Shown here one piece after another: positions 18,201-31,915 of a DNA stretch of 64,000 bases (position 1 is the stretch's first letter; each line of letters starts with the position of its first letter). Both the position numbers and the translations under genes were made by a program. The notes under the pieces were generated by a model. It was not told the origin of the DNA and did no database searches. It worked only from the letters and a program-made list of their open reading frames with translations. The stretch covers positions 992,001-1,056,000 of the forward strand of contig NZ_CP053351.1 of NCBI RefSeq assembly GCF_013394655.1, in the 5' to 3' direction. Source of the stretch: Winogradskyella schleiferi. GTDB lineage: Bacteria; Bacteroidota; Bacteroidia; Flavobacteriales; Flavobacteriaceae.

Positions 18201-21200
18201 AAGTGGTGCTAATGATCAAACATGGCAACTTTCTAATGTTTTTAATAATTTACCACCAGATACGTATACACCAGCTGTTAGATACCAGTCAGTACCAGCA
18301 TGTTTTGCTGTTTCTAATAATCCAATTGCTCTTGATGATGCATGTTGTAATCTGGTAAGTATTGTTTCTAGTGATGTTACAGCTTGTATTAATAATGGTA
18401 CACCATCAAACATTAATGATGATACATTTACAGCTGATATTACCATAACATTTAATAGCTTGCCGACTATTGGTACATTAGATTTAACAGGAGACGGAAC
18501 AGCATCTGTTTCAGTTTTAGGTTTAACTTCACCACATACTTTTAATGATGTGGTCTTACCAGCAAATGGCAATGAAATCTCTTTAATAGCAACGTTTTCA
18601 GATGAATTAACTTGTCCACTAGAAGATACCAATGTTTTAACGGCACCATTTGAGTGTAGTGATGATGCCTGTGACGATGTGATTCCAACAGGTAGTCCTG
18701 TATTACCTGTCACTACAGGTGTCACTTTCGATATTACAGGTACAGGAAGTGCAACAGGTGCCATACTTAATTCTATATCAGTAGGAGCTGATACATTTAC
18801 AGGGTTTTATGTGCCATCAAGTGTAAATTATCAATTTGCAAACCCAGATGCAGCGCATCAATATATTTATGACGGCCCAACGCTCACCTCTGATATTACC
18901 GATGGACCGTCGATATTCGACCCAGCTTTATTGGCTACGTTTTCAGATAGGGATTTAACGAATTATTTTTCTACGGACCTTCAGATTACCTCCACGGATT
19001 TTTTGGAAATCGCTTATGATGCACCAATTACGACAGCAGCCAATAGATATCTTATAGTTACTGAGCGTAATGGAAATAACGTATATACTGTTCAGGCTTT
19101 AGATAACTCAGGAAATCTTATAGGAACCAATAGAACCACATTTATACCAAACTATATAGATACAGGGATTACTACGACGGTTTCTGGTCAGAATATTTTT
19201 GCAAGCATTTTTCCGCTAACTGCATTTTTAAGCTCGGGAAATGATATTTATGGATTCAGAATTACGTATAGGGGTTCTGGAGTTGGCGATGGCGGAGACG
19301 GTAAGGCTTTCATAGTATATGATCCAGCATTTTTAACACCTCCACCGACGATTAATCCTACAACAAGCTCAGTTCAGCCAACGTGTCCAGCGAATCTGGG
19401 GTCTATTACAATTGATGCTACAGATAATGGAGGTGGTACAATAGAATATAGCCTTAATAGCTTAAGTGGTGCTAATGATCAAACATGGCAACTTTCTAAT
19501 GTTTTTAATAATTTACCGCCAGATACTTATACACCTGCGGTAAGATATCAAGCAACACCAGATTGTTTGGCTGTTTCTAATAATCCTATTGCTTTAAATA
19601 CTATTGAATGCCCAAGTATAGAATTAGTTAAGAGTGTTGCAAGTGTAACGGTTGCAGGTGGAGCAGGATTAGTAGATGATGTTATCAACTACAGTTTCAC
19701 AGTAACTAACACAGGAAATGTGACCTTAACAGACATTGCAATTAATGATCCAGTAATAGGAGCGGTCACGTGTGTAGCGACAAATTTAGCACCAGGATCA
19801 AGTACAACCTGCAGTGCGACTTATACGGTATTACAGAGTGATGTAGATGCAGGGGGAGTCGAGAACACAGCAACGGTAAGTTCAGAAGGGCCAGGAGGAG
19901 ATTTAGTTAATACAGCAGATGATGTAACGGATGTGTCAGACACAGGTACTGAGTCAGATGGAATAACAGCAGTCGTTGATCCAGAGACTGTAGAGACGGA
20001 TGATATCGATGGAGTAAATGGAGATAACAATGATGCAGATCCAACGAATGATGTGACACCTTTTGAGATTGTTCAAAATCCAGAGTTAAGCATCATTAAA
20101 ACGAGTAGCTTAGACCTAGGCGTAGATGGCGTAGTAAGTGTAGGAGATGTTATTACATATACCTATACGGTAACAAACACAGGCGATGTGACCGTCTTTG
20201 ACGTGAGTGTCAATGAGAGCGCAGCTAACTTTACAGGAACAGGGACTTTACCAAGTCCAGTTTATGTAAGTGGCGGAACCGATGAAGATGGCGATACAGA
20301 CTTAGAGGATATGGTTGTGGGTGCAGGTACGATAGTGTACAGTGCAACCTATGCCATCACCCAAGCTGATATTGATGCAGGCGTGGTAACCAACCAGGCC
20401 ACAGCAGACGGAACTGATCCATTAGGAGGACCAGTAACCGATGATAGTGATGATCCAGCGGATGGCACCAGTGATGATGATCCTACGAATACACCTATTG
20501 CTCAGCTTCCAGAATTGAGTCTTATTAAAACGAGTAGCTTAGACCTAGGCGTAGATGGCGTAGTAAGTGTAGGAGATGTTATTACATATACCTATACGGT
20601 AACAAACACAGGCGATGTGACCGTCTTTGACGTCAGTGTCAATGAGAGCGCAGCTAACTTTACAGGAACAGGGACTTTACCAAGTCCAGTTTATGTAAGT
20701 GGTGGAACCGATGAAGATGGCGATGCAGATTTAGAGGATATGGTTGTAGGTGCAGGAACAATTGTTTACAGTGCAACCTATGCCATCACCCAAGCTGATA
20801 TTGATGCAGGCGTGGTAACCAACCAGGCCACAGCAGACGGAACTGATCCATTAGGCGGACCAGTGACCGATGATAGTGATGATCCAGCGGATGTCACCAG
20901 TGATGATGATCCTACGAATACACCTATTGCTCAGCTTCCAGAATTGAGTCTTATTAAAACGAGTAGCTTAGACCTAGGCGTAGATGGCGTAGTAAGTGTA
21001 GGAGATGTTATTACATATACCTATACGGTAACAAACACAGGCGATGTGACCGTCTTTGACGTCAGTGTCAATGAGAGCGCAGCTAACTTTACAGGAACAG
21101 GGACTTTACCAAGTCCAGTTTATGTAAGTGGTGGAACCGATGAAGATGGCGATGCAGATTTAGAGGATATGGTTGTAGGTGCAGGAACAATTGTTTACAG

Positions 21201-24200
21201 TGCAACCTATGCCATCACCCAAGCTGATATTGATGCAGGCGTGGTAACCAACCAGGCCACAGCAGACGGAACTGATCCATTAGGCGGACCAGTGACCGAT
21301 GATAGTGATGATCCAGCGGATGTCACCAGTGATGATGATCCTACGAATACACCTATTGCTCAGCTTCCAGAATTGAGTCTTATTAAAACGAGTAGCTTAG
21401 ACCTAGGCGTAGATGGCGTAGTAAGTGTAGGAGATGTTATTACATATACCTATACGGTAACAAACACAGGCGATGTGACCGTCTTTGACGTCAGTGTCAA
21501 TGAGAGCGCAGCTAACTTTACAGGAACAGGGACTTTACCAAGTCCAGTTTATGTAAGTGGTGGAACCGATGAAGATGGCGATGCAGATTTAGAGGATATG
21601 GTTGTAGGTGCAGGAACAATTGTTTACAGTGCAACCTATGCCATCACCCAAGCTGATATTGATGCAGGCGTGGTAACCAACCAGGCCACAGCAGACGGAA
21701 CTGATCCATTAGGCGGACCAGTGACCGATGATAGTGATGATCCAGCGGATGTCACCAGTGATGATGATCCTACGAATACACCTATTGCTCAGCTTCCAGA
21801 ATTGAGTCTTATTAAAACGAGTAGCTTAGACCTAGGCGTAGATGGCGTAGTAAGTGTAGGAGATGTTATTACATATACCTATACGGTAACAAACACAGGC
21901 GATGTGACCGTCTTTGACGTCAGTGTCAATGAGAGCGCAGCTAACTTTACAGGAACAGGGACTTTACCAAGTCCAGTTTATGTAAGTGGTGGAACCGATG
22001 AAGATGGCGATGCAGATTTAGAGGATATGGTTGTAGGTGCAGGAACAATTGTTTACAGTGCAACCTATGCCATCACCCAAGCTGATATTGATGCAGGCGT
22101 GGTAACCAACCAGGCCACAGCAGACGGAACTGATCCATTAGGCGGACCAGTGACCGATGATAGTGATGATCCAGCGGATGTCACCAGTGATGATGATCCT
22201 ACGAATACACCTATTGCTCAGCTTCCAGAATTGAGTCTTATTAAAACGAGTAGCTTAGACCTAGGCGTAGATGGCGTAGTAAGTGTAGGAGATGTTATTA
22301 CATATACCTATACGGTAACAAACACAGGCGATGTGACCGTCTTTGACGTCAGTGTCAATGAGAGCGCAGCTAACTTTACAGGAACAGGGACTTTACCAAG
22401 TCCAGTTTATGTAAGTGGTGGAACCGATGAAGATGGCGATGCAGATTTAGAGGATATGGTTGTAGGTGCAGGAACAATTGTTTACAGTGCAACCTATGCC
22501 ATCACCCAAGCTGATATTGATGCAGGCGTGGTAACCAACCAGGCCACAGCAGACGGAACTGATCCATTAGGCGGACCAGTGACCGATGATAGTGATGATC
22601 CAGCGGATGTCACCAGTGATGATGATCCTACGAATACACCTATTGCTCAGCTTCCAGAATTGAGTCTTATTAAAACGAGTAGCTTAGACCTAGGCGTAGA
22701 TGGCGTAGTAAGTGTAGGAGATGTTATTACATATACCTATACGGTAACAAACACAGGCGATGTGACCGTCTTTGACGTCAGTGTCAATGAGAGCGCAGCT
22801 AACTTTACAGGAACAGGGACTTTACCAAGTCCAGTTTATGTAAGTGGTGGAACCGATGAAGATGGCGATGCAGATTTAGAGGATATGGTTGTAGGTGCAG
22901 GAACAATTGTTTACAGTGCAACCTATGCCATCACCCAAGCTGATATTGATGCAGGCGTGGTAACCAACCAGGCCACAGCAGACGGAACTGATCCATTAGG
23001 CGGACCAGTGACCGATGATAGTGATGATCCAGCGGATGTCACCAGTGATGATGATCCTACGAATACACCTATTGCTCAGCTTCCAGAATTGAGTCTTATT
23101 AAAACGAGTAGCTTAGACCTAGGCGTAGATGGCGTAGTAAGTGTAGGAGATGTTATTACATATACCTATACGGTAACAAACACAGGCGATGTGACCGTCT
23201 TTGACGTCAGTGTCAATGAGAGCGCAGCTAACTTTACAGGAACAGGGACTTTACCAAGTCCAGTTTATGTAAGTGGTGGAACCGATGAAGATGGCGATGC
23301 AGATTTAGAGGATATGGTTGTAGGTGCAGGAACAATTGTTTACAGTGCAACCTATGCCATCACCCAAGCTGATATTGATGCAGGCGTGGTAACCAACCAG
23401 GCCACAGCAGACGGAACTGATCCATTAGGCGGACCAGTGACCGATGATAGTGATGATCCAGCGGATGTCACCAGTGATGATGATCCTACGAATACACCTA
23501 TTGCTCAGCTTCCAGAATTGAGTCTTATTAAAACGAGTAGCTTAGACCTAGGCGTAGATGGCGTAGTAAGTGTAGGAGATGTTATTACATATACCTATAC
23601 GGTAACAAACACAGGCGATGTGACCGTCTTTGACGTCAGTGTCAATGAGAGCGCAGCTAACTTTACAGGAACAGGGACTTTACCAAGTCCAGTTTATGTA
23701 AGTGGTGGAACCGATGAAGATGGCGATGCAGATTTAGAGGATATGGTTGTAGGTGCAGGAACAATTGTTTACAGTGCAACCTATGCCATCACCCAAGCTG
23801 ATATTGATGCAGGCGTGGTAACCAACCAGGCCACAGCAGACGGAACTGATCCATTAGGCGGACCAGTGACCGATGATAGTGATGATCCAGCGGATGTCAC
23901 CAGTGATGATGATCCTACGAATACACCTATTGCTCAGCTTCCAGAATTGAGTCTTATTAAAACGAGTAGCTTAGACCTAGGCGTAGATGGCGTAGTAAGT
24001 GTAGGAGATGTTATTACATATACCTATACGGTAACAAACACAGGCGATGTGACCGTCTTTGACGTCAGTGTCAATGAGAGCGCAGCTAACTTTACAGGAA
24101 CAGGGACTTTACCAAGTCCAGTTTATGTAAGTGGTGGAACCGATGAAGATGGCGATGCAGATTTAGAGGATATGGTTGTAGGTGCAGGAACAATTGTTTA

Positions 24201-27200
24201 CAGTGCAACCTATGCCATCACCCAAGCTGATATTGATGCAGGCGTGGTAACCAACCAGGCCACAGCAGACGGAACTGATCCATTAGGCGGACCAGTGACC
24301 GATGATAGTGATGATCCAGCGGATGTCACCAGTGATGATGATCCTACGAATACACCTATTGCTCAGCTTCCAGAATTGAGTCTTATTAAAACGAGTAGCT
24401 TAGACCTAGGCGTAGATGGCGTAGTAAGTGTAGGAGATGTTATTACATATACCTATACGGTAACAAACACAGGCGATGTGACCGTCTTTGACGTCAGTGT
24501 CAATGAGAGCGCAGCTAACTTTACAGGAACAGGGACTTTACCAAGTCCAGTTTATGTAAGTGGTGGAACCGATGAAGATGGCGATGCAGATTTAGAGGAT
24601 ATGGTTGTAGGTGCAGGAACAATTGTTTACAGTGCAACCTATGCCATCACCCAAGCTGATATTGATGCAGGCGTGGTAACCAACCAGGCCACAGCAGACG
24701 GAACTGATCCATTAGGCGGACCAGTGACCGATGATAGTGATGATCCAGCGGATGTCACCAGTGATGATGATCCTACGAATACACCTATTGCTCAGCTTCC
24801 AGAATTGAGTCTTATTAAAACGAGTAGCTTAGACCTAGGCGTAGATGGCGTAGTAAGTGTAGGAGATGTTATTACATATACCTATACGGTAACAAACACA
24901 GGCGATGTGACCGTCTTTGACGTCAGTGTCAATGAGAGCGCAGCTAACTTTACAGGAACAGGGACTTTACCAAGTCCAGTTTATGTAAGTGGTGGAACCG
25001 ATGAAGATGGCGATGCAGATTTAGAGGATATGGTTGTAGGTGCAGGAACAATTGTTTACAGTGCAACCTATGCCATCACCCAAGCTGATATTGATGCAGG
25101 CGTGGTAACCAACCAGGCCACAGCAGACGGAACTGATCCATTAGGCGGACCAGTGACCGATGATAGTGATGATCCAGCGGATGTCACCAGTGATGATGAT
25201 CCTACGAATACACCTATTGCTCAGCTTCCAGAATTGAGTCTTATTAAAACGAGTAGCTTAGACCTAGGCGTAGATGGCGTAGTAAGTGTAGGAGATGTTA
25301 TTACATATACCTATACGGTAACAAACACAGGCGATGTGACCGTCTTTGACGTCAGTGTCAATGAGAGCGCAGCTAACTTTACAGGAACAGGGACTTTACC
25401 AAGTCCAGTTTATGTAAGTGGTGGAACCGATGAAGATGGCGATGCAGATTTAGAGGATATGGTTGTAGGTGCAGGAACAATTGTTTACAGTGCAACCTAT
25501 GCCATCACCCAAGCTGATATTGATGCAGGCGTGGTAACCAACCAGGCCACAGCAGACGGAACTGATCCATTAGGCGGACCAGTGACCGATGATAGTGATG
25601 ATCCAGCGGATGTCACCAGTGATGATGATCCTACGAATACACCTATTGCTCAGCTTCCAGAATTGAGTCTTATTAAAACGAGTAGCTTAGACCTAGGCGT
25701 AGATGGCGTAGTAAGTGTAGGAGATGTTATTACATATACCTATACGGTAACAAACACAGGCGATGTGACCGTCTTTGACGTCAGTGTCAATGAGAGCGCA
25801 GCTAACTTTACAGGAACAGGGACTTTACCAAGTCCAGTTTATGTAAGTGGTGGAACCGATGAAGATGGCGATGCAGATTTAGAGGATATGGTTGTAGGTG
25901 CAGGAACAATTGTTTACAGTGCAACCTATGCCATCACCCAAGCTGATATTGATGCAGGCGTGGTAACCAACCAGGCCACAGCAGACGGAACTGATCCATT
26001 AGGCGGACCAGTGACCGATGATAGTGATGATCCAGCGGATGTCACCAGTGATGATGATCCTACGAATACACCTATTGCTCAGCTTCCAGAATTGAGTCTT
26101 ATTAAAACGAGTAGCTTAGACCTAGGCGTAGATGGCGTAGTAAGTGTAGGAGATGTTATTACATATACCTATACGGTAACAAACACAGGCGATGTGACCG
26201 TCTTTGACGTCAGTGTCAATGAGAGCGCAGCTAACTTTACAGGAACAGGGACTTTACCAAGTCCAGTTTATGTAAGTGGTGGAACCGATGAAGATGGCGA
26301 TGCAGATTTAGAGGATATGGTTGTAGGTGCAGGAACAATTGTTTACAGTGCAACCTATGCCATCACCCAAGCTGATATTGATGCAGGCGTGGTAACCAAC
26401 CAGGCCACAGCAGACGGAACTGATCCATTAGGCGGACCAGTGACCGATGATAGTGATGATCCAGCGGATGTCACCAGTGATGATGATCCTACGAATACAC
26501 CTATTGCTCAGCTTCCAGAATTGAGTCTTATTAAAACGAGTAGCTTAGACCTAGGCGTAGATGGCGTAGTAAGTGTAGGAGATGTTATTACATATACCTA
26601 TACGGTAACAAACACAGGCGATGTGACCGTCTTTGACGTCAGTGTCAATGAGAGCGCAGCTAACTTTACAGGAACAGGGACTTTACCAAGTCCAGTTTAT
26701 GTAAGTGGTGGAACCGATGAAGATGGCGATGCAGATTTAGAGGATATGGTTGTAGGTGCAGGAACAATTGTTTACAGTGCAACCTATGCCATCACCCAAG
26801 CTGATATTGATGCAGGCGTGGTAACCAACCAGGCCACAGCAGACGGAACTGATCCATTAGGCGGACCAGTGACCGATGATAGTGATGATCCAGCGGATGT
26901 CACCAGTGATGATGATCCTACGAATACACCTATTGCTCAGCTTCCAGAATTGAGTCTTATTAAAACGAGTAGCTTAGACCTAGGCGTAGATGGCGTAGTA
27001 AGTGTAGGAGATGTTATTACATATACCTATACGGTAACAAACACAGGCGATGTGACCGTCTTTGACGTCAGTGTCAATGAGAGCGCAGCTAACTTTACAG
27101 GAACAGGGACTTTACCAAGTCCAGTTTATGTAAGTGGTGGAACCGATGAAGATGGCGATGCAGATTTAGAGGATATGGTTGTAGGTGCAGGAACAATTGT

Positions 27201-30200
27201 TTACAGTGCAACCTATGCCATCACCCAAGCTGATATTGATGCAGGCGTGGTAACCAACCAGGCCACAGCAGACGGAACTGATCCATTAGGCGGACCAGTG
27301 ACCGATGATAGTGATGATCCAGCGGATGTCACCAGTGATGATGATCCTACGAATACACCTATTGCTCAGCTTCCAGAATTGAGTCTTATTAAAACGAGTA
27401 GCTTAGACCTAGGCGTAGATGGCGTAGTAAGTGTAGGAGATGTTATTACATATACCTATACGGTAACAAACACAGGCGATGTGACCGTCTTTGACGTCAG
27501 TGTCAATGAGAGCGCAGCTAACTTTACAGGAACAGGGACTTTACCAAGTCCAGTTTATGTAAGTGGTGGAACCGATGAAGATGGCGATGCAGATTTAGAG
27601 GATATGGTTGTAGGTGCAGGAACAATTGTTTACAGTGCAACCTATGCCATCACCCAAGCTGATATTGATGCAGGCGTGGTAACCAACCAGGCCACAGCAG
27701 ACGGAACTGATCCATTAGGCGGACCAGTGACCGATGATAGTGATGATCCAGCGGATGTCACCAGTGATGATGATCCTACGAATACACCTATTGCTCAGCT
27801 TCCAGAATTGAGTCTTATTAAAACGAGTAGCTTAGACCTAGGCGTAGATGGCGTAGTAAGTGTAGGAGATGTTATTACATATACCTATACGGTAACAAAC
27901 ACAGGCGATGTGACCGTCTTTGACGTCAGTGTCAATGAGAGCGCAGCTAACTTTACAGGAACAGGGACTTTACCAAGTCCAGTTTATGTAAGTGGTGGAA
28001 CCGATGAAGATGGCGATGCAGATTTAGAGGATATGGTTGTAGGTGCAGGAACAATTGTTTACAGTGCAACCTATGCCATCACCCAAGCTGATATTGATGC
28101 AGGCGTGGTAACCAACCAGGCCACAGCAGACGGAACTGATCCATTAGGCGGACCAGTGACCGATGATAGTGATGATCCAGCGGATGTCACCAGTGATGAT
28201 GATCCTACGAATACACCTATTGCTCAGCTTCCAGAATTGAGTCTTATTAAAACGAGTAGCTTAGACCTAGGCGTAGATGGCGTAGTAAGTGTAGGAGATG
28301 TTATTACATATACCTATACGGTAACAAACACAGGCGATGTGACCGTCTTTGACGTCAGTGTCAATGAGAGCGCAGCTAACTTTACAGGAACAGGGACTTT
28401 ACCAAGTCCAGTTTATGTAAGTGGTGGAACCGATGAAGATGGCGATGCAGATTTAGAGGATATGGTTGTAGGTGCAGGAACAATTGTTTACAGTGCAACC
28501 TATGCCATCACCCAAGCTGATATTGATGCAGGCGTGGTAACCAACCAGGCCACAGCAGACGGAACTGATCCATTAGGCGGACCAGTGACCGATGATAGTG
28601 ATGATCCAGCGGATGTCACCAGTGATGATGATCCTACGAATACACCTATTGCTCAGCTTCCAGAATTGAGTCTTATTAAAACGAGTAGCTTAGACCTAGG
28701 CGTAGATGGCGTAGTAAGTGTAGGAGATGTTATTACATATACCTATACGGTAACAAACACAGGCGATGTGACCGTCTTTGACGTCAGTGTCAATGAGAGC
28801 GCAGCTAACTTTACAGGAACAGGGACTTTACCAAGTCCAGTTTATGTAAGTGGTGGAACCGATGAAGATGGCGATGCAGATTTAGAGGATATGGTTGTAG
28901 GTGCAGGAACAATTGTTTACAGTGCAACCTATGCCATCACCCAAGCTGATATTGATGCAGGCGTGGTAACCAACCAGGCCACAGCAGACGGAACTGATCC
29001 ATTAGGCGGACCAGTGACCGATGATAGTGATGATCCAGCGGATGTCACCAGTGATGATGATCCTACGAATACACCTATTGCTCAGCTTCCAGAATTGAGT
29101 CTTATTAAAACGAGTAGCTTAGACCTAGGCGTAGATGGCGTAGTAAGTGTAGGAGATGTTATTACATATACCTATACGGTAACAAACACAGGCGATGTGA
29201 CCGTCTTTGACGTCAGTGTCAATGAGAGCGCAGCTAACTTTACAGGAACAGGGACTTTACCAAGTCCAGTTTATGTAAGTGGTGGAACCGATGAAGATGG
29301 CGATGCAGATTTAGAGGATATGGTTGTAGGTGCAGGAACAATTGTTTACAGTGCAACCTATGCCATCACCCAAGCTGATATTGATGCAGGCGTGGTAACC
29401 AACCAGGCCACAGCAGACGGAACTGATCCATTAGGCGGACCAGTGACCGATGATAGTGATGATCCAGCGGATGTCACCAGTGATGATGATCCTACGAATA
29501 CACCTATTGCTCAGCTTCCAGAATTGAGTCTTATTAAAACGAGTAGCTTAGACCTAGGCGTAGATGGCGTAGTAAGTGTAGGAGATGTTATTACATATAC
29601 CTATACGGTAACAAATACAGGCGATGTGACCGTCTTTGACGTCAGTGTCAATGAGAGCGCAGCTAACTTTACAGGAACAGGGACTTTACCAAGTCCAGTT
29701 TATGTAAGTGGTGGAACCGATGAAGATGGCGATGCAGATTTAGAGGATATGGTTGTAGGTGCAGGAACAATTGTTTACAGTGCAACTTATGCCATCACCC
29801 AAGCTGATATTGATGCAGGCGTGGTAACCAACCAGGCCACAGCAGACGGAACCGATCCATTAGGCGGACCAGTAACCGATGATAGTGATGATCCAGCGGA
29901 TGCGACGAGTGATGATGATCCTACGAATACACCTATTGCTCAGCTTCCAGAATTGAGTCTTATTAAAACGAGTAGCTTAGACCTAGGCGTAGATGGTGCG
30001 GTCAGTGTAGGAGATATTATCACGTATACCTATACGGTAACAAATACAGGCGATGTGACCGTCTTTGACGTCAGTGTCAATGAGAGCGCATCTAACTTTA
30101 CAGGAACAGGGACTTTACCAAGTCCAGTTTATGTGAGTGGCGGAACCGATGAAGATGGCGATGCAGACTTAGAGGATATGGTTGTGGGTGCAGGTACGAT

Positions 30201-31887
30201 TGTTTACAGTGCAACTTATGCCATCACCCAAGCTGATATTGATGCAGGCGTGGTAACGAACCAGGCCACAGCAGACGGAACCGATCCATTAGGAGGACCA
30301 GTAACCGATGATAGTGATGATCCAGCGGATGTCACTAGTGATGATGATCCAACAGATACATTGCTTCCTGAAGATCCAAGTATTGAAGTAGTTAAAACTT
30401 TTACCATTACTAATGATTTAGATCCAATAGGAGCTAGTTTAGGAGATGAGATTACTTACACAATAAATGTAACAAATACAGGAAATGTAACTTTAGACAA
30501 TGTTGCAATCTTAGATACTTTTACAGATATAGATGGTAATCCATTGACATTAACTTCTGGTCCAACATTCGACAGTTCAGATCAAGGTAGTGCAGAAGGA
30601 GACTTATTAGTAGGTGAGACAGCTACTTATACTGCCACTTATGTTATAGAACAAGATGCTATTGATGCAGGAGGATTTCAGAATAGTGTAGAAGCTAGTG
30701 GTGATAGTCCTAATGATACTAATGTTAGTGACACAAGTGATGATGGTGATGACTTGGATGGAAATTCAGATGACGATCCAACAATTATTACTATTGAACC
30801 AGACCCTAAAATAAGTTTAATTAAAACTACTCAGCCTTTAGAAGATACGAATGGTGATGGTATAATAGGTGGAATAGATGATATTATAACGTATATATTC
30901 ATTGTGGAAAACACAGGAAATCAAACGTTAACTAATATTGTAGTAGAAGATATATTACCAAACTTAAACTTAATTGGAGGTCCAATAGCAGTTCTACTTT
31001 CTGGTGAAATTGATGATACAACTTATACTGCCACATATCTCATTACTCAAGCAGATATAGACGTAGGTAGCGTTACCAATTCTGCTTCTGTTAGTGGAGA
31101 AAGACCTGATGGTGATTTAGATGATCCATCGGATGATATCTTAGATACGAGTGATGATCCAAACGATAATGAAAATGAAGATGGGAATGGTGATGGTGAT
31201 CCAGATGATCCGACAGTTACTTTTGTAACTTCAATTTATGATTTAGAAGTTACCAAAATTGTTGACGAACTGAATCCGGTTGTTGGTGATCAAGTTACGT
31301 TCATTATTGAAGTAGCAAATATTGGTAATGTAACTGCAACGGAAATTATTATCGATGAACAAATTCCGAATGGTTATGTGTTTATTTCAGCACTTACAAC
31401 TTCGGGAACATATTCAGAACTTAACGGCGAATGGACAATAGCACAATTAAATCCGGATCAAGTAGAAATTCTAGAAATTACTGTAGAAGTTCTAGGGTTT
31501 GGTGAGTACTTGAATACCGCTTTCATTCAAAGTTCGGTAGGAGGAGATGATGTTGATACCAATAATGATGAGGACGAAGCCAGAGTAACCCCTGAATGTT
31601 TAACGATATATAACGAATTCTCCCCAGATGGTGATGGTGTAAATGAAACGTTCATAATTGATTGTATTGAACAATACTCAAATAATAAATTAGAGGTCTA
31701 TAACCGATGGGGCAATATTGTTTATAGCACAAATGGCTATCTCAATGATTGGAATGGTACGCTAAACGGAAGAGCAGTTATCAACCCATCTGATAAATTA
31801 CCAGTTGGTACTTATTATTATGTGCTCGACTTAGGTGATGGCTCAGAACCTCGAGTAGGCTGGTTATACATCAATAGGAGAAACTAA
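15235..31887 (+). CDS. Giant secreted surface protein with 24 tandem DUF11-type repeats and a type B T9SS C-terminal domain
   Basis: This 5550-residue exported protein has a long signal sequence ending at TMNAQ (about residue 49). An N-terminal region follows, with a DUF11-like domain (about 320-435), an Asp-rich thrombospondin-3-like calcium-binding stretch (about 440-545, e.g. [15 protein letters not shown]), and a module of about 421 residues present twice (about 622-1456). One DUF11 domain precedes 24 repeats of 143 residues (1617-5048), and three more divergent DUF11 domains follow. The C-terminal domain (5455-5550: [41 protein letters not shown]) is the gliding-motility/CHU_C type B secretion signal. 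By size, architecture and neighbouring SprF-like gene it resembles SprB-type adhesins moved along the surface during gliding. That role is inferred, not shown. Confidence 0.93.
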   Translation: MKISTRFSFAKNIINILCLCNVFVKLSLFRIKTILIVGFLLSFLTMNAQEDVSTIYGDQGGFYVSTTGATVTATDSNNLLGFIADGITYSTGVDDSILTSNGVTFTAASFRAFPMPGVINYSNPELLGVAYNWGGVNQTNSPTDYIKNFSPIVPTNFVRDGSSGLEMSTNFFNIDPQDIEYDDLTVLSVANITDNIPDIIVNQTGAPGGSDIFKFVDNLGNTVGNSVVVDFSSTPVVAGVDWTIYNVNPNTGLVVGTFGINTYRDFRVLSFLLSDFGITAGNSTQIVKFVHTTSGNTDIAFTAYNSNSIGFSTTIDLSIDARIESSTSLCTATNVDLIATVTNNSANNSNSFVIQAPLPSGISYTNSSAIFSSGSGTASYDSSLNEWVIFGLQAGESVTLTVNGGVSSIVLPMVYSISITDTSQSDTDTSNNSFVVSETDTDCDGVYDSADLDSDNDGITDAIEDNNLDLDDDPLTNSTDTDNDSVPDYLDLDSDNDGIYDVDEVGGTDLNDDGLADGTVNANGIPSTAGTGLTPIDTLSDGSYDFQNTDSDLDSCSDANEAYDDANADGGDGGQFGTTDPATVNSTNGLVTETDVDYSLGTNASVTNATGITICDCGITDITSSNETICDDNSTPADTTDDTFTADITVTFVNIPATGTLNLTGDGSASVSVSGLTSPHTFNGVVLPANGNAISLIATFSDEVTCTLEDTNVLTAPFECSDDACDDVIPTGSPVIPVTTGVTFDITGTGSATGAILNSISVGADTFTGFYVPSSVNYQFANPDAAHQYIYDGPTLTSDITDGPSIFDPALLATFSDRDLTNYFSTDLQITSTDFLEIAYDAPITTAANRYLIVTERNGNNVYTVQALDNSGNLIGTNRTTFIPNYIDTGITTTVSGQNIFASIFPLTAFLSSGNDIYGFRITYRGSGVGDGGDGKAFIVYDPAFLTPPPTINPTTSSVQPTCPTNLGSITIDATDNGGGTIEYSLNSLSGANDQTWQLSNVFNNLPPDTYTPAVRYQSVPACFAVSNNPIALDDACCNLVSIVSSDVTACINNGTPSNINDDTFTADITITFNSLPTIGTLDLTGDGTASVSVLGLTSPHTFNDVVLPANGNEISLIATFSDELTCPLEDTNVLTAPFECSDDACDDVIPTGSPVLPVTTGVTFDITGTGSATGAILNSISVGADTFTGFYVPSSVNYQFANPDAAHQYIYDGPTLTSDITDGPSIFDPALLATFSDRDLTNYFSTDLQITSTDFLEIAYDAPITTAANRYLIVTERNGNNVYTVQALDNSGNLIGTNRTTFIPNYIDTGITTTVSGQNIFASIFPLTAFLSSGNDIYGFRITYRGSGVGDGGDGKAFIVYDPAFLTPPPTINPTTSSVQPTCPANLGSITIDATDNGGGTIEYSLNSLSGANDQTWQLSNVFNNLPPDTYTPAVRYQATPDCLAVSNNPIALNTIECPSIELVKSVASVTVAGGAGLVDDVINYSFTVTNTGNVTLTDIAINDPVIGAVTCVATNLAPGSSTTCSATYTVLQSDVDAGGVENTATVSSEGPGGDLVNTADDVTDVSDTGTESDGITAVVDPETVETDDIDGVNGDNNDADPTNDVTPFEIVQNPELSIIKTSSLDLGVDGVVSVGDVITYTYTVTNTGDVTVFDVSVNESAANFTGTGTLPSPVYVSGGTDEDGDTDLEDMVVGAGTIVYSATYAITQADIDAGVVTNQATADGTDPLGGPVTDDSDDPADGTSDDDPTNTPIAQLPELSLIKTSSLDLGVDGVVSVGDVITYTYTVTNTGDVTVFDVSVNESAANFTGTGTLPSPVYVSGGTDEDGDADLEDMVVGAGTIVYSATYAITQADIDAGVVTNQATADGTDPLGGPVTDDSDDPADVTSDDDPTNTPIAQLPELSLIKTSSLDLGVDGVVSVGDVITYTYTVTNTGDVTVFDVSVNESAANFTGTGTLPSPVYVSGGTDEDGDADLEDMVVGAGTIVYSATYAITQADIDAGVVTNQATADGTDPLGGPVTDDSDDPADVTSDDDPTNTPIAQLPELSLIKTSSLDLGVDGVVSVGDVITYTYTVTNTGDVTVFDVSVNESAANFTGTGTLPSPVYVSGGTDEDGDADLEDMVVGAGTIVYSATYAITQADIDAGVVTNQATADGTDPLGGPVTDDSDDPADVTSDDDPTNTPIAQLPELSLIKTSSLDLGVDGVVSVGDVITYTYTVTNTGDVTVFDVSVNESAANFTGTGTLPSPVYVSGGTDEDGDADLEDMVVGAGTIVYSATYAITQADIDAGVVTNQATADGTDPLGGPVTDDSDDPADVTSDDDPTNTPIAQLPELSLIKTSSLDLGVDGVVSVGDVITYTYTVTNTGDVTVFDVSVNESAANFTGTGTLPSPVYVSGGTDEDGDADLEDMVVGAGTIVYSATYAITQADIDAGVVTNQATADGTDPLGGPVTDDSDDPADVTSDDDPTNTPIAQLPELSLIKTSSLDLGVDGVVSVGDVITYTYTVTNTGDVTVFDVSVNESAANFTGTGTLPSPVYVSGGTDEDGDADLEDMVVGAGTIVYSATYAITQADIDAGVVTNQATADGTDPLGGPVTDDSDDPADVTSDDDPTNTPIAQLPELSLIKTSSLDLGVDGVVSVGDVITYTYTVTNTGDVTVFDVSVNESAANFTGTGTLPSPVYVSGGTDEDGDADLEDMVVGAGTIVYSATYAITQADIDAGVVTNQATADGTDPLGGPVTDDSDDPADVTSDDDPTNTPIAQLPELSLIKTSSLDLGVDGVVSVGDVITYTYTVTNTGDVTVFDVSVNESAANFTGTGTLPSPVYVSGGTDEDGDADLEDMVVGAGTIVYSATYAITQADIDAGVVTNQATADGTDPLGGPVTDDSDDPADVTSDDDPTNTPIAQLPELSLIKTSSLDLGVDGVVSVGDVITYTYTVTNTGDVTVFDVSVNESAANFTGTGTLPSPVYVSGGTDEDGDADLEDMVVGAGTIVYSATYAITQADIDAGVVTNQATADGTDPLGGPVTDDSDDPADVTSDDDPTNTPIAQLPELSLIKTSSLDLGVDGVVSVGDVITYTYTVTNTGDVTVFDVSVNESAANFTGTGTLPSPVYVSGGTDEDGDADLEDMVVGAGTIVYSATYAITQADIDAGVVTNQATADGTDPLGGPVTDDSDDPADVTSDDDPTNTPIAQLPELSLIKTSSLDLGVDGVVSVGDVITYTYTVTNTGDVTVFDVSVNESAANFTGTGTLPSPVYVSGGTDEDGDADLEDMVVGAGTIVYSATYAITQADIDAGVVTNQATADGTDPLGGPVTDDSDDPADVTSDDDPTNTPIAQLPELSLIKTSSLDLGVDGVVSVGDVITYTYTVTNTGDVTVFDVSVNESAANFTGTGTLPSPVYVSGGTDEDGDADLEDMVVGAGTIVYSATYAITQADIDAGVVTNQATADGTDPLGGPVTDDSDDPADVTSDDDPTNTPIAQLPELSLIKTSSLDLGVDGVVSVGDVITYTYTVTNTGDVTVFDVSVNESAANFTGTGTLPSPVYVSGGTDEDGDADLEDMVVGAGTIVYSATYAITQADIDAGVVTNQATADGTDPLGGPVTDDSDDPADVTSDDDPTNTPIAQLPELSLIKTSSLDLGVDGVVSVGDVITYTYTVTNTGDVTVFDVSVNESAANFTGTGTLPSPVYVSGGTDEDGDADLEDMVVGAGTIVYSATYAITQADIDAGVVTNQATADGTDPLGGPVTDDSDDPADVTSDDDPTNTPIAQLPELSLIKTSSLDLGVDGVVSVGDVITYTYTVTNTGDVTVFDVSVNESAANFTGTGTLPSPVYVSGGTDEDGDADLEDMVVGAGTIVYSATYAITQADIDAGVVTNQATADGTDPLGGPVTDDSDDPADVTSDDDPTNTPIAQLPELSLIKTSSLDLGVDGVVSVGDVITYTYTVTNTGDVTVFDVSVNESAANFTGTGTLPSPVYVSGGTDEDGDADLEDMVVGAGTIVYSATYAITQADIDAGVVTNQATADGTDPLGGPVTDDSDDPADVTSDDDPTNTPIAQLPELSLIKTSSLDLGVDGVVSVGDVITYTYTVTNTGDVTVFDVSVNESAANFTGTGTLPSPVYVSGGTDEDGDADLEDMVVGAGTIVYSATYAITQADIDAGVVTNQATADGTDPLGGPVTDDSDDPADVTSDDDPTNTPIAQLPELSLIKTSSLDLGVDGVVSVGDVITYTYTVTNTGDVTVFDVSVNESAANFTGTGTLPSPVYVSGGTDEDGDADLEDMVVGAGTIVYSATYAITQADIDAGVVTNQATADGTDPLGGPVTDDSDDPADVTSDDDPTNTPIAQLPELSLIKTSSLDLGVDGVVSVGDVITYTYTVTNTGDVTVFDVSVNESAANFTGTGTLPSPVYVSGGTDEDGDADLEDMVVGAGTIVYSATYAITQADIDAGVVTNQATADGTDPLGGPVTDDSDDPADVTSDDDPTNTPIAQLPELSLIKTSSLDLGVDGVVSVGDVITYTYTVTNTGDVTVFDVSVNESAANFTGTGTLPSPVYVSGGTDEDGDADLEDMVVGAGTIVYSATYAITQADIDAGVVTNQATADGTDPLGGPVTDDSDDPADVTSDDDPTNTPIAQLPELSLIKTSSLDLGVDGVVSVGDVITYTYTVTNTGDVTVFDVSVNESAANFTGTGTLPSPVYVSGGTDEDGDADLEDMVVGAGTIVYSATYAITQADIDAGVVTNQATADGTDPLGGPVTDDSDDPADVTSDDDPTNTPIAQLPELSLIKTSSLDLGVDGVVSVGDVITYTYTVTNTGDVTVFDVSVNESAANFTGTGTLPSPVYVSGGTDEDGDADLEDMVVGAGTIVYSATYAITQADIDAGVVTNQATADGTDPLGGPVTDDSDDPADATSDDDPTNTPIAQLPELSLIKTSSLDLGVDGAVSVGDIITYTYTVTNTGDVTVFDVSVNESASNFTGTGTLPSPVYVSGGTDEDGDADLEDMVVGAGTIVYSATYAITQADIDAGVVTNQATADGTDPLGGPVTDDSDDPADVTSDDDPTDTLLPEDPSIEVVKTFTITNDLDPIGASLGDEITYTINVTNTGNVTLDNVAILDTFTDIDGNPLTLTSGPTFDSSDQGSAEGDLLVGETATYTATYVIEQDAIDAGGFQNSVEASGDSPNDTNVSDTSDDGDDLDGNSDDDPTIITIEPDPKISLIKTTQPLEDTNGDGIIGGIDDIITYIFIVENTGNQTLTNIVVEDILPNLNLIGGPIAVLLSGEIDDTTYTATYLITQADIDVGSVTNSASVSGERPDGDLDDPSDDILDTSDDPNDNENEDGNGDGDPDDPTVTFVTSIYDLEVTKIVDELNPVVGDQVTFIIEVANIGNVTATEIIIDEQIPNGYVFISALTTSGTYSELNGEWTIAQLNPDQVEILEITVEVLGFGEYLNTAFIQSSVGGDDVDTNNDEDEARVTPECLTIYNEFSPDGDGVNETFIIDCIEQYSNNKLEVYNRWGNIVYSTNGYLNDWNGTLNGRAVINPSDKLPVGTYYYVLDLGDGSEPRVGWLYINRRN
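17098..19602 (+). repeat. Direct duplication inside the giant gene (period 1263 bp)
   Basis: Two copies of a coding module lie 1263 bp (421 codons) apart: about 17098-18360 and 18361-19602. The stretch 17389-18254 is nearly identical to 18652-19517 (866 bp, about five base differences noticed), while the flanks are clearly related but diverged. The identical core encodes [14 protein letters not shown] through [11 protein letters not shown]; the diverged flank is a short Ig-like domain with DDTFTADIT. The sharp change in identity suggests gene conversion of the core after an older duplication. Confidence 0.9.
20083..30378 (+). repeat. Array of 24 in-frame 429-bp tandem repeats
   Basis: Repeat starts fall at 20083 + 429n, checked at 20512, 20941, 21370, 25231 and 29950, giving exactly 24 units over 10,296 bp. 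Each encodes a 143-residue DUF11-type domain with the core [20 protein letters not shown] and a very acidic linker ([20 protein letters not shown]). Units 2-22 appear identical base for base (21 units, about 9 kb). Units 1, 23 and 24 carry substitutions, and units 1 and 24 share several of them. Because 429 is a multiple of three, copy number can change without a frameshift. Confidence 0.95.
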
Positions 31888-31915
31888 TAAATACTGAATT
31901 ATAAAATATATTAAA

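Noticed and set aside
18216..18764. Long open frames opposite the giant gene (also 30216-30407)
   Set aside because: They mirror the repeats and codon bias of the sense gene, have Val/Ser/Pro-rich low-complexity products and no own start signals.
20083..30378. Regular repeat array considered as CRISPR
   Set aside because: Units are 429 bp, directly adjacent, and translate without stops as one protein domain; there are no spacers and no cas genes.
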